Part shown: positions 28,500-36,865 of the stretch, in pieces
How the letters are laid out: every line of letters starts with the position of its first letter
How positions within the stretch are numbered: position 1 is the stretch's first letter
Assembly (NCBI RefSeq): GCF_000243275.1
Contig: NZ_CM001437.1
Location: 1,183,050 to 1,247,049 of the forward strand
Length of the DNA: 64,000 nucleotides
Direction of reading: 5' to 3'
DNA from: Myroides odoratus DSM 2801
GTDB lineage: Bacteria; Bacteroidota; Bacteroidia; Flavobacteriales; Flavobacteriaceae
Translations under genes and position numbers: made by a program
The notes under the pieces: model-generated
Database searches by the model: none
The model's input: the letters and a program-made list of their open reading frames with translations, nothing else
Told to the model about the DNA's origin: nothing

Positions 28500-29045
28500 T
28501 TAATTTTCTTCGATTAATTTATGTTTAAAATCGTCAACTTGATTTTTGAAATCTGCCAACAAAGCAGCATCTAAAATCCCTTGTTCCCGATCAAAGTTTT
28601 CATGAAACTTAGGTAAGGCGAATGAAGTTAAGATATTTCCTCCAAAAGCAGGAAAAATCGTCTTAGCAATATTCATTGAATTTTGAGCCCCATATCCACC
28701 AGGTGACGTTGATAAAAGAAACATCGGCTTATTCTGAAGCAACTTCAAGTCTAATCTTGAACACCAATCAAATAAGTTTTTGAATCCTACTGTCCAATTT
28801 CGATTATGCTCCGCCATCGAACAAATAAGCACATCTGCCTCCTTTATTTTGGCTAAGAATGCTTTCGCTTCTTCTGGGCAATTCTCCTTTTCGCAATCTA
28901 CAGAGAATACAGGTACTTTATAATCATTCAAATCAATTAATTCAACCTCATATTCTGAAAAAAATTCCAACGCATAGGTTGCAAATGCTTTATTAATGGA
29001 AGTCGTAGAAATACTAGCTCCAAATCCTACTATTTTCTTTTTCAT
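28500..29045 (-). CDS. NADPH-dependent FMN reductase-family flavoprotein
   Basis: 181 residues with a flavodoxin-like fold. The N-terminal FMN phosphate loop is GFGASISTTSINKAF; further motifs are ADVLICSMAEHNRNW and FLLSTSPGGYGAQNSMNIA, as in the chromate/FMN reductase family. It probably reduces flavin or quinone with NAD(P)H. It begins 11 bp after the small acetyltransferase gene and is likely co-transcribed with it. Confidence 0.88.
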   Translation of the reverse strand: MKKKIVGFGASISTTSINKAFATYALEFFSEYEVELIDLNDYKVPVFSVDCEKENCPEEAKAFLAKIKEADVLICSMAEHNRNWTVGFKNLFDWCSRLDLKLLQNKPMFLLSTSPGGYGAQNSMNIAKTIFPAFGGNILTSFALPKFHENFDREQGILDAALLADFKNQVDDFKHKLIEEN

Positions 29046-29056
29046 CTCTACTTGTA

Positions 29057-29374
29057 TTATAATTTATCATAGGCTGGAAATCCTAAATCAACGATTCTTT
29101 TCCACTCTGGATGTTTTTTAATATAAGCAAAAACAAGCGGACAAAACGGCATCACCGTTTTATTGTGTTCTTCTATAAACATCAGTGTCTTTTCAATTAA
29201 TGCTGTTGCAACACCACGACCAGCTAATTCTTCAGGACTTTCTGTATGAATTAAGTGGATACGCTTACTATCTTCTTTATAATCAATAAAAGCAGTATAT
29301 CCATCTACAGTTAATTCAAATCTGTGATTTGCTGTATTTTGTTTCACAGCTAAGGGCAAAAATTCTTCTTTCAT
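29057..29374 (-). CDS. Small GNAT acetyltransferase (YjdJ-like)
   Basis: 105 residues, about half the size of an ordinary GNAT enzyme, matching the compact YjdJ/GtN-like family. The acetyl-CoA pyrophosphate motif is ELAGRGVATALIEKTL and the C-terminal signature is VMPFCPLVFAYIKKHPEW. The acceptor is unknown. First gene of a two-gene operon with the flavin reductase. Confidence 0.85.
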   Translation of the reverse strand: MKEEFLPLAVKQNTANHRFELTVDGYTAFIDYKEDSKRIHLIHTESPEELAGRGVATALIEKTLMFIEEHNKTVMPFCPLVFAYIKKHPEWKRIVDLGFPAYDKL

Positions 29375-29521
29375 CTTTTTTTGTATTAACGGGTGTTATA
29401 GTATCAAAAATACGGATTATAAATTCGCTAATCCTTAATGTAAATTAATTTATAGGGAAGATAGTACAAAATTTGTTCTGGTCTTTCTACATATCATGAA
29501 CAAAACTTGAAAAGAATATAC

Positions 29522-29529
29522 TATTTTTG
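29522..29529 (+). promoter_or_regulatory. -7 element (TATTTTTG) for ybaB
   Basis: Consensus TAnnTTTG 27 bp before the ATG at 29557. Confidence 0.5.
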
Positions 29530-29556
29530 TCACACTAAATTTTAATGTACTATATT

Positions 29557-29880
29557 ATGTTTGGCGACTTAATGGGAATGATGGGTAAATTACAAGAAAC
29601 CCAAGCTAAAATTGAAGAAACAAAAAAGAGATTAGATACTATTCTAATTGACGAAAAAAGTAGTGACGAATTACTACAGGTTACTTTAACAGCAAACAGA
29701 ACAATTCGTTCCTTATCCATTTCGGATGAATTAATGGAAGATAAAGATCAATTGGAAGATTATCTTGTTCTAGTATTAAACAGAGCCATTGAAAAAGCTA
29801 CAGCAATTCACGAGGCTGAATTAGCAGCGGCTGCCAAAGATGGTATGCCTAATATCCCAGGGTTAGATTTATTTAAATAA
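29557..29880 (+). CDS. YbaB/EbfC-family nucleoid-associated protein
   Basis: 107 residues. It begins [21 protein letters not shown], the typical start of this family, which is why I prefer ATG 29557 over 29545. The family forms a homodimer with helical tweezers that binds DNA without strong sequence preference. [17 protein letters not shown] is the central beta region. It lies 7 bp before a lipoprotein gene and is probably co-transcribed with it; no recR or dnaX is next to it, unlike many other bacteria. Confidence 0.9.
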   Translation: MFGDLMGMMGKLQETQAKIEETKKRLDTILIDEKSSDELLQVTLTANRTIRSLSISDELMEDKDQLEDYLVLVLNRAIEKATAIHEAELAAAAKDGMPNIPGLDLFK

Positions 29881-29887
29881 GAATAGG

Positions 29888-30625
29888 ATGAAAAAATATA
29901 TGGGTGTTGCCTTACTCTTAGGCGCTTCACTTCTTGCTTCATGTAGCAAAGACACAAAAGGAACAGACAACCTAACTATTACAGGAAAAATAGAAGGCTT
30001 AAAGCAAGGGAAAGTATATCTATACCATGTTCAAGATACTGTTTTCACTGCTATAGACTCTGTCGTTTTTGATGGAAAGTCATCAAATTTCGCTTTCAAA
30101 CATCATTTAGAATCACCAGAAATGCTTTTCCTTTCATTAGATCGTGGACATAGTAATTCTATTGATAATCAATTGGCATTTTTTGCAGAACCAGGAACAA
30201 TGACCATCGAAACGACCTTGAAAAACTTTTACAAGGACGCAAAAGTACAAGGATCTCAAAGCAATGAACTATACAATGAGTATCTCAAGTCGAGAACTCT
30301 TATTACAGATCGTCAAAACGATTTATACATAGCCTTATTTGAAGCTCAAAAAACAGCAAATGCTGCTCAATTAGACAGCTTACAAGGCGTAAGTAAAAAA
30401 TTAGCAGGTCGTTTATACTTAAATGCAATTAACTTTGCTTTAAACAACAAACATTCTGATGTAGCTCCTTATATTGCGCTTACTGAATTATACGATCGCA
30501 ATATCAAATACTTGGATACCATTTATAATGCGTTAACTCCTGAAATACAAAATCACAAGTACGCAAAAAGTTTGAATGAATTTATTCAAGAAAGAAAAAA
30601 AGAAGAAACGAAAGTAACTGAATAA
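29888..30625 (+). CDS. DUF4369-type lipoprotein
   Basis: 245 residues with a lipoprotein signal (MKKYMGVALLLGASLLASCSK, lipobox cysteine about residue 19). The N-terminal half (LTITGKIEGLKQGKVYLYHV ... GTMTIETTLKNF) matches the DUF4369 beta domain that usually precedes a thioredoxin domain in Bacteroidetes TlpA-like proteins. The thioredoxin half is absent here, and the C-terminus is helical and charged. It is anchored in a membrane facing the periplasm. Function is unknown. Confidence 0.78.
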   Translation: MKKYMGVALLLGASLLASCSKDTKGTDNLTITGKIEGLKQGKVYLYHVQDTVFTAIDSVVFDGKSSNFAFKHHLESPEMLFLSLDRGHSNSIDNQLAFFAEPGTMTIETTLKNFYKDAKVQGSQSNELYNEYLKSRTLITDRQNDLYIALFEAQKTANAAQLDSLQGVSKKLAGRLYLNAINFALNNKHSDVAPYIALTELYDRNIKYLDTIYNALTPEIQNHKYAKSLNEFIQERKKEETKVTE

Positions 30626-30629
30626 TCGT

Positions 30630-30664
30630 AAATTGTCCTTTGAATCAAAGGACAATTTTTTTTT
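30630..30664 (+). terminator. Terminator whose T-run abuts the Crp/Fnr start codon
   Basis: AAATTGTCCTTTG/CAAAGGACAATTT is a 13-bp stem around a 3-nt loop with a nine-T run that ends exactly at the base before the ATG at 30665. Confidence 0.9.
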
Positions 30665-31222
30665 ATGTCATTACAAGCCTCTCTACAATTCCTACTTCAT
30701 TTAACGGATAATGAAGCTCAGGAAGCTGCCAACTATTTTGTTCCGCATACCTACAACAAGAATACCTCTTTACTAGAAGTAGGTAAAGAAGCTACTCAGC
30801 TTTTCTTTCTTACAGAAGGCTATATCCGCATTCATGCTGATTTTGATGGAAAGGAAATTACACAGTGGATTAGTGCACCGGGTTATTTTATTACCGATTT
30901 GTCTTCTTGGCTTTTTGATCAACCCGCAAGATGGAACTTTACCACCTTGACTCCTGTTTCCTTATTTTCCGTTTCAAAGAAAGACTACCAACAGCTACAA
31001 ACGAAAATCGCCGATTGGCAAACCAAAGAACGAAATTTCATCGGCCATTGCTTTCATCAAATGGAACAGCGAATTTTTCAATTCTTATCTCAAAATAGCG
31101 AGGAACGTTATCATGCCTTTTGTCAGGATTACGCCTTTTTATTCAATCAAGTACCGCATCAGTATATTGCCTCTTTATTGGGTATGACGCCCGAAACACT
31201 GAGTAGATTAAGGCGAAAATAA
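30665..31222 (+). CDS. Crp/Fnr-family transcriptional regulator
   Basis: 185 residues. An N-terminal cyclic-nucleotide-binding-like jelly roll (about 15-120; LLEVGKEATQLFFLTEGYIRI) is followed by a dimerisation helix and a C-terminal winged HTH whose recognition helix reads TPETLSRLRRK. The E-x-x-S-R pattern is the one FNR uses to read TTGAT. The FeS-binding cysteine cluster of FNR is missing (only two cysteines, both central), so it does not sense oxygen that way; the CRP cAMP-contact RxS signature is not evident either. A perfect TTGAT-N4-ATCAA box lies 16 bp after its stop codon. Its own start codon directly abuts a terminator, so its promoter is not visible. Confidence 0.88.
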   Translation: MSLQASLQFLLHLTDNEAQEAANYFVPHTYNKNTSLLEVGKEATQLFFLTEGYIRIHADFDGKEITQWISAPGYFITDLSSWLFDQPARWNFTTLTPVSLFSVSKKDYQQLQTKIADWQTKERNFIGHCFHQMEQRIFQFLSQNSEERYHAFCQDYAFLFNQVPHQYIASLLGMTPETLSRLRRK

Positions 31223-31237
31223 ATCTCCCCTGTTTTC

Positions 31238-31251
31238 TTGATGTATATCAA
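31238..31251. promoter_or_regulatory. FNR-type operator TTGAT-GTAT-ATCAA
   Basis: A perfect 14-bp match to the FNR consensus half-sites with 4-bp spacing. It is centred about 42 bp upstream of the start site predicted from a GATATTTG box at 31274-31281, the class II activator position. It lies between the Crp/Fnr gene and the SRPBCC gene. Confidence 0.7.
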
Positions 31252-31297
31252 GAGTTCCTAATTCAAAAGCAAAGATATTTGTGTAAAACAATACGAT

Positions 31298-31708
31298 ATG
31301 AAACTGGTTACACAAATAGAGATTAAAGCAAATGCAGAAACCATTTGGAATGCATTAATTGATTTTGAAAATTACTACAAATGGAATCCTTTTATTACTA
31401 AAATAGAAGGAACTGCTGCACCACGTCAAAAACTGAGAGTAAAAATTCAGAACATGCGTTTTGCTCCTATTGTTCAGGTATACAAACCACATCAAAAATT
31501 AACTTGGTTAGGTAAATTAGGTATTAAAGGGCTTTTTGACGGGTATCACTATTTTGAAATTATTCCCATTGATGAACACAAATGCTTATTTGTTCAAGGT
31601 GAAAATTTCAATGGATTACTCGTTCCTCTCCTCAAAAATAAATTGAAAAAAGAAACGCTTCCTGGTTTTATCTTGATGAATTGTTCACTTAAAGAATATG
31701 TAGAATAG
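31298..31708 (+). CDS. SRPBCC / START-like small ligand-binding protein
   Basis: 136 residues of the polyketide-cyclase/SRPBCC fold: an N-terminal strand TQIEIKANAETIWNALIDFENYYKWNPFI, a central TWLGKLGIKGLFDG, and a C-terminal helix. Members bind hydrophobic ligands in a deep cavity; no catalytic residues can be assigned. A Crp/Fnr box and a near-consensus -7 box (31274-31281) precede it, so it is the likely direct target of the upstream regulator. Confidence 0.82.
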   Translation: MKLVTQIEIKANAETIWNALIDFENYYKWNPFITKIEGTAAPRQKLRVKIQNMRFAPIVQVYKPHQKLTWLGKLGIKGLFDGYHYFEIIPIDEHKCLFVQGENFNGLLVPLLKNKLKKETLPGFILMNCSLKEYVE

Positions 31709-31763
31709 GGAATGGTTTACGGTTAACAGTTTACAGTAAACTGTTAACCGTAAACCACTCCCT
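31707..31763. repeat. 57-bp near-perfect palindrome spanning two stop codons
   Basis: TGGTTTACGGTTAACAGTTTAC and its exact reverse complement are separated by one base (31735), and the arms extend by AGGGA/TCCCT after one mismatch. The arms overlap the stop codons of both convergent genes. It may act as a bidirectional terminator without a T-run, or be a dispersed palindromic repeat. Confidence 0.8.
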
Positions 31764-33276
31764 ACATCCAATGCTTATTTTCACTTTCGATCTTATACAA
31801 CCATTGATTTCTAAATTGCTTCATTTGTTCATAATTCGAGGTGCTAAAATGAACAATTCCCCCGGCTGTATGCAATAGTAGGTTTCCCACATTAGCTGCT
31901 TTTTGCCATGCAAATTGAGATAGTACAATTTTTTGAATTTTATGAGGTTCTAAAATGGTATGTGTTATATCCCAAGCTCCTGTTTTTACAATGATAAAAT
32001 CGTCCGTAACAATTAATCGTCCCACTCTAAAATAACGCCAAATCAACAACGTTACCACTACAAAATAGGCAGCTGCACTACTAAACCTCAAACTTGTATC
32101 TAGTGTTTCTTGTGTTAGTCCTATAAATAAGCTGATTGGTACAAGAACCAAAAAGAAGAAACGAAAACCAAAGAAACGATAGTTGTATTTCAATTCAACA
32201 CCTTGAAAATCCAATGGTTTTTTATAAATCATATCAAAGAACTCTTTAGTTTCTTCGTTAGAACAACCTGGGATTTCTAGTCCTGTTTTCTTATTTAACG
32301 ATTCCTTCCCAAAGACTTGGTGAATTTTAAAACTTGAAATCCCCCATAGTTTCTGAAAATAATTGCGCACAATTTTGACTAATTGAACACGAGAAGGCTT
32401 AATAATTGTACTCTTCGTATGCAGTAATCCGTACGAAAGAAATAAACTTCCTTGTTGAACCACCACTTTATAGTTATAAAATTTAATAACGGTGCGAATG
32501 ATATTGGCAATAAAGATAGCTGCTAAAAAAACAAATATGAGAATCAATCCGACATAAAAAGTGATTCGTTCTTCGATAAATGTATCGATTGCTTCATCAT
32601 TTATCGTATCTCCAAAAAACTTAGAACCTTCATATATCAAGGAGTTTGCAAATAACAAAACAATTCCCATCGTATACAGGTAATTGGTCGTTACACCTAC
32701 TTTTAATAAGGTCAATACATTGATATGTCGAACATCTTGTACAGCATTCCCTTCTTGAGTTGTTCCTTGATCTACAGTATCCTCCCCCTCTGCTTCTAGC
32801 AATCCTTCTCTATAAGCCAATAATGTTTCTTTTAACGCTTGGGCAACTTCATGAGAAACAGAAGTAATAACTCCTTCTTTAGATCCACTTCCTGCAGAAT
32901 CAACCTCAATCGAATATATTTGAAACAACTTATTAATAAACGATTGATTGATATTTACCTGTTGAATCTTGCGAAGTTGAATGGTCGTTTTTGTTTTATT
33001 AAAAATCCCCTTTTGCAAGACAAAAGCATCGGTTTCCTTTTCAATGTGAAAAGTAAAATTACGGTAGCTGAAATAAGCAAAAACTAGGGCTAAAATAAGC
33101 CCAACAATTACACTCAATAGGATCCAATCCCACCTCCCTGTCCATTCCCCTTTGTTGATTCTCAGAGCTACTAAAACAAGAACAGGAAAAAAAGCACGAA
33201 CGAATTTTTGCAACCAATAAATAAAATTGACAACAATACCGATAGGTGCTTGTCGATTAGGAATATAGAAATTCAT
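31762..33276 (-). CDS. PH-domain membrane protein (YdbT-like)
   Basis: 504 residues with several membrane helices (about 20-70, 195-265, 365-415) and repeated bacterial PH (DUF304) domains. Their signatures are visible as FVLQKGIFNKTKTTIQLRKIQQVNI, LSYGLLHTKSTIIKPSRVQLV and IIVKTGAWDITHTILEPHKIQKI. This is the YdbT half of the YdbS-YdbT pair known in Bacillus, where it affects resistance to bacteriocins. The start codon overlaps the stop of the upstream gene (TAATG), so the two are translationally coupled. Confidence 0.87.
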   Translation of the reverse strand: MNFYIPNRQAPIGIVVNFIYWLQKFVRAFFPVLVLVALRINKGEWTGRWDWILLSVIVGLILALVFAYFSYRNFTFHIEKETDAFVLQKGIFNKTKTTIQLRKIQQVNINQSFINKLFQIYSIEVDSAGSGSKEGVITSVSHEVAQALKETLLAYREGLLEAEGEDTVDQGTTQEGNAVQDVRHINVLTLLKVGVTTNYLYTMGIVLLFANSLIYEGSKFFGDTINDEAIDTFIEERITFYVGLILIFVFLAAIFIANIIRTVIKFYNYKVVVQQGSLFLSYGLLHTKSTIIKPSRVQLVKIVRNYFQKLWGISSFKIHQVFGKESLNKKTGLEIPGCSNEETKEFFDMIYKKPLDFQGVELKYNYRFFGFRFFFLVLVPISLFIGLTQETLDTSLRFSSAAAYFVVVTLLIWRYFRVGRLIVTDDFIIVKTGAWDITHTILEPHKIQKIVLSQFAWQKAANVGNLLLHTAGGIVHFSTSNYEQMKQFRNQWLYKIESENKHWM

Positions 33277-33857
33277 TATTGTTCAGTATTTAAAAAATCT
33301 TGCGTATTACTTTCTCCTCTTTCCTTGGCTTGAGGTAATACTTTTTCAATCACATAAGCCTTTATTTTGTTAGCCTCTTCAAGGGGTAAACCTGGGATTT
33401 TTAAATCTCCTAGACTTCCACCTGCCGTAAAAAACTCAATTCTACAAAGCCCAAATAACCTCAACAAAGCCCCTTCATAAATTTCTACGTGTTGTACGCG
33501 ATTAAAAGGAATTGTCGTTTCTTTTTGATGGAGTACCCCGGACTTATATAGAATATCATGTTCTCTCACTGCATATCCTTTCTTACTCACACCCAACATA
33601 TTTAAAACCAGCACAAACAAAGAAAAACCAACGCTTGTACCAAATACAATGGCCTTGTATTCCAACAACATGGAATCCTCTCCTAAAAAGGGTAAATAGA
33701 AGCCACTTGCTCCCAATGCCAAAATAAACAAAAGAAAAATAATCGTACTGATTAGGACAACACGTTTATACTTTACATGTAAAGGTTGGAAAATTACTGC
33801 ATCTGTAGTAGGCAGTTCTGTGGTATTAATTTGCTGGTTGGAAAAGATTGTGTTCAT
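33276..33857 (-). CDS. PH-domain membrane protein (YdbS-like)
   Basis: 193 residues with two membrane helices (about 45-95) and one PH domain with the signature LYKSGVLHQKETTIPFNRVQHV and GSLGDLKIPGLPLEEA. I start at 33857 (MNTIFSNQQINTTE) because the ATG at 33884 lies in the promoter box; 33872 is also possible. Partner of the YdbT-like protein. Confidence 0.85.
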   Translation of the reverse strand: MNTIFSNQQINTTELPTTDAVIFQPLHVKYKRVVLISTIIFLLFILALGASGFYLPFLGEDSMLLEYKAIVFGTSVGFSLFVLVLNMLGVSKKGYAVREHDILYKSGVLHQKETTIPFNRVQHVEIYEGALLRLFGLCRIEFFTAGGSLGDLKIPGLPLEEANKIKAYVIEKVLPQAKERGESNTQDFLNTEQ

Positions 33858-33881
33858 ATCTAAAATAAGCATTTGGATAAA

Positions 33882-33889
33882 CAAATATA
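33882..33889 (-). promoter_or_regulatory. -7 element (TATATTTG) of the PH-domain operon
   Basis: Consensus box on the minus strand overlapping the most upstream ATG; no clear -33 was seen. Confidence 0.55.
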
Positions 33890-33924
33890 TTCTTTTCGCC
33901 TTGATGAAACTAACGCCTATCCTA

Positions 33925-33961
33925 TAAAAAAATAGCCACCATATAAATGATGACTATTTTC
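33925..33961 (-). terminator. Terminator of the DUF4397-like lipoprotein gene
   Basis: A 13-bp stem with G.U pairs (AAAATAGTCATCA with TGGTGGCTATTTT on the minus strand) and a T-run. Confidence 0.78.
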
Positions 33962-33984
33962 CCAATTGATTTATAGATATAGAA

Positions 33985-34692
33985 TTAAAACTGCTTTACA
34001 AGACCTATGTAATAAGGTTTTTCAGCAGAGTTAGAACCGACTAGAATTAAAGAAAAATACCTACCTTTTTCCAAAGTGATTTGATCGCGTTTAGCTATTT
34101 CTTTACCGTCTTTATCCTGCACACTCACCGTATAGGTTTTACTTGTTTGAGCGATAAATTTTTCATTTTCTTTCGCTGACGTTTCTGTTTCCGTATTTCG
34201 ATTGGTAAACACAACCTCATCATCTAATTTTACATTTACAGCTAAATCCTCTCCTGTCAAATTAAAAAAGCGAAGTCCTGAATGAGTCAAATTCCCTTCT
34301 TCTCCAAGGGTAATACGTTGATCATTGGTTATAAAATGGATGACCTGATCTTTTGATTTCCCTCCTACGAAAGAAGTATAGAGTTGTCCATCCACCACTT
34401 GTATCCCTGCATTACTCACAATTCTTTCATTTTGATTGGTGACAATATCCAACGAGCGATTCCCCGTATATAATCCAATATAATCATAGCCTTTGTACAT
34501 CAACCCTTGATACGGAGGTTGTACAAAACGACCATTAGCCAAATACCACACAGCCTCTGAACCACCATAACCATTCACCATGGTTAAACCACCTACTGGA
34601 TAAGGTCTCCATCCACTATTATCATCTGTACTACAACTTGTCACTGCGAACAAGCTAAGAATTAACCCAAATAATACTAATATTCTTTTCAT
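33985..34692 (-). CDS. DUF4397-like lipoprotein
   Basis: 235 residues with a lipoprotein signal (MKRILVLFGLILSLFAVTSCST). The mature protein is beta-rich with repeated patterns such as GLRFFNLTGEDLAVNVKLDD and GRYFSLILVGS, resembling DUF4397 proteins, which have tandem Ig-like sandwiches. It is probably surface- or periplasm-exposed. Function unknown; no partner gene is evident. Confidence 0.72.
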   Translation of the reverse strand: MKRILVLFGLILSLFAVTSCSTDDNSGWRPYPVGGLTMVNGYGGSEAVWYLANGRFVQPPYQGLMYKGYDYIGLYTGNRSLDIVTNQNERIVSNAGIQVVDGQLYTSFVGGKSKDQVIHFITNDQRITLGEEGNLTHSGLRFFNLTGEDLAVNVKLDDEVVFTNRNTETETSAKENEKFIAQTSKTYTVSVQDKDGKEIAKRDQITLEKGRYFSLILVGSNSAEKPYYIGLVKQF

Positions 34693-34876
34693 ATTGTGCT
34701 ATTTAATTTTTGTTTCTTTCCTGAATATCAATCAAAATTCATACCAAAGGTTTCTCTTTTATTTTTTATGTCATTATTTTTTGCACGATGATCCAATTTA
34801 ATATTCAGGATTATAAATTCATCTTCTATTGTGAATCTGATGAATTACCATTCACCGAATTAAAAACAAAAAAACG

Positions 34877-34907
34877 TTGTATTTAATTTTGAAATACCCT
34901 ATGTTTG
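34877..34907 (+). promoter_or_regulatory. Promoter of the RND efflux operon
   Basis: TTG (34877-34879), 20 bp, TATGTTTG (34900-34907): a full consensus match. The predicted start site is near 34912-34914. Confidence 0.78.
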
Positions 34908-34938
34908 TCTCTGTATGAAAATAAACACATCACATATC

Positions 34939-35334
34939 ATGCTCCAAAAAATGCAAAAAGCGTTCGCTTTGGCGTGTGCGGTATGGCTTATTTTCTCTAC
35001 TTGTTCCATGCAGACGAGTCTCAACCACTTACTTGGTGACACGACAACTCCTATAGAACAAACAACCAAAACCAATAAAAGTAAAAAATACACAACAGTA
35101 ACTGAAAGAAGTTGTGGTCAAAGTCTAAGTATCGATGATCATAGCCAAGTGTTACAAAAAGCGGGATGGGATCTCACAAATCCATTTATTGCTTTAGTTG
35201 TATCTACTTTTCTTATTTTCTTTTTTGGCATTCGCATCAAAGGTGAATCCAATACAAATCCTGCGTATCAGGATACCTCCCAATTACAGGGCAAGCTCCC
35301 TTTATTTATCGAATTTCAGAACCTGAGAATTTGA
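34939..35334 (+). CDS. Small membrane protein of unknown function heading the RND operon
   Basis: 131 residues from ATG 34939; an ATG at 34915 is in frame but sits at the predicted transcription start. It has an N-terminal hydrophobic segment (AFALACAVWLIFSTC), a polar 60-residue loop with SCGQSL, and one transmembrane helix (PFIALVVSTFLIFFFGIRI) near the C-terminus. I do not recognise the family. Its position directly behind a consensus promoter and 133 bp before the TolC gene suggests a role in, or regulation of, the efflux system. Confidence 0.6.
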   Translation: MLQKMQKAFALACAVWLIFSTCSMQTSLNHLLGDTTTPIEQTTKTNKSKKYTTVTERSCGQSLSIDDHSQVLQKAGWDLTNPFIALVVSTFLIFFFGIRIKGESNTNPAYQDTSQLQGKLPLFIEFQNLRI

Positions 35335-35467
35335 TTTTTTAACGTCTTTCTGGTCAGTCTATCGTGATTAGCTTACGCTATTACACGGTTTACCTACTAT
35401 CTATTCGTTAACAAAATCCAATAATTTGCGATCTATCTCTGGACAGATCCCTTATATTCTCTTTCTA

Positions 35468-36853
35468 ATGAAAACGATTTTTCGTTCGGCTACATACCTG
35501 TGGTTGACCTGTTTAAGCGTGACTATTTATGCTCAAGAGCCTGGAAAAAATTCCTTAGGCGACTTGTGGGAAAAAGTAGCACATAATTATCCAGGATTAC
35601 AAGCACAGACAGCTTTAGTAGCCTCAACAGCAAGCAAAACACAAGCGGTAAAAAGTCAAGCTTTACCTCAATTTAAAATTCAAGCCCAAAACTCGTATGG
35701 TACCTTTGAGGGGAGTAATGGGGCATTTTTTCCACAATCTGGCTTTTTTAATGTCAGTGGAAACCCCATCCTCTTGGATGGCAGTGATCAAACCTTCAAT
35801 ACCTTTGGTTCAGCCGTGGTTGAATGGGAAGTATTTGCCTTTGGTAAACAGCAGCAGGAAAACAAAGCTGCTACTGCCCAATACCAACAACAAATAGCGC
35901 AAAAAGAGGCTTACGTCCTACAACTCAAAAAAGAATTAGCCTTCCGACATATTCAGCATTTATATGCTACAGCCAATTATGATTGGATGAGCAAAAATGC
36001 AGAGCGCCTGAGAAGCATCGAATTAATTACCAACGGATTAGCTGTGTCAGGATTAAAACCTGCAGCTGATAATCTATTGGCACATTCTTCCTATCTACAA
36101 GCAGCAGGACAGCAAAGTTTTTGGACTGGAAGTAAACAAGCGACTCACATTGCCTTAGCGGAATTAGTTGGAGAACCACTAGATACCCTTGATGCAACGC
36201 GTTTACACAACTTTCTAACTTTTCCTTTACACAAAACCAATACATCAAACCCAGCTGAGGAGATTGAACATCCTGTTTTAGCGCAATACAAACAAGAAGC
36301 TTCTTATTTTGAACACAGCAGTAAGTCTATGACAAGAGCAGCACTCCCAAGTGTAAAAGTACTAGGAGGGTATGCGATTCGAGGTAGTGGTATTCAAACC
36401 AATACCGTTACAGACAAATGGAAAGATGGTTTTTCTAATTCTGTTGACAACTATCTAGTTGGCGTTGGTATCACTTGGAATTTTTCTTCCTTATTTACCA
36501 ACCAATATAAAAAACAAGCCCTAAGTAAACAGGCAGAAAGTGCGGAGAAAAAATACAATGCGTATGAACAAGCCTTACTTGCCAATATAGAAGCTAGTCA
36601 AGTTCAGATTAAAGAACAAACGGAGCAATTGCAGCAAACGCACCAAGCGATTGTACATGCAACTCAAGCTTATACCATGTATATGGCGCGTTATAAAAGC
36701 GGCTTAATCACACTGAGTGAGCTCTTACAAATTCAACAGTTACTCGAACAAGCGGAGAAAACCCACATTGAGGCAACCCAACAATATTGGATGCAATTGG
36801 TTTCTGAGGCAACCTTAACCGCGAATTTTGACTTTTTATTTACTAACTTATAA
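35468..36853 (+). CDS. TolC-family outer-membrane efflux protein
   Basis: 461 residues from ATG 35468 (MKTIFRSATYLWLTCLSVTIYAQ signal peptide). The long alpha-helical repeats that form the TolC tunnel are visible (LVASTASKTQAVKSQALPQ; the mirrored QALLANIEASQVQIKEQTEQ in the second half), with the characteristic YKSGLITLSELLQIQQLLEQAE near the end. It is the outer-membrane channel of the tripartite pump encoded by the next two genes; the RND gene starts 12 bp downstream. Confidence 0.9.
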   Translation: MKTIFRSATYLWLTCLSVTIYAQEPGKNSLGDLWEKVAHNYPGLQAQTALVASTASKTQAVKSQALPQFKIQAQNSYGTFEGSNGAFFPQSGFFNVSGNPILLDGSDQTFNTFGSAVVEWEVFAFGKQQQENKAATAQYQQQIAQKEAYVLQLKKELAFRHIQHLYATANYDWMSKNAERLRSIELITNGLAVSGLKPAADNLLAHSSYLQAAGQQSFWTGSKQATHIALAELVGEPLDTLDATRLHNFLTFPLHKTNTSNPAEEIEHPVLAQYKQEASYFEHSSKSMTRAALPSVKVLGGYAIRGSGIQTNTVTDKWKDGFSNSVDNYLVGVGITWNFSSLFTNQYKKQALSKQAESAEKKYNAYEQALLANIEASQVQIKEQTEQLQQTHQAIVHATQAYTMYMARYKSGLITLSELLQIQQLLEQAEKTHIEATQQYWMQLVSEATLTANFDFLFTNL

Positions 36854-36865
36854 TATAGACTCCGT

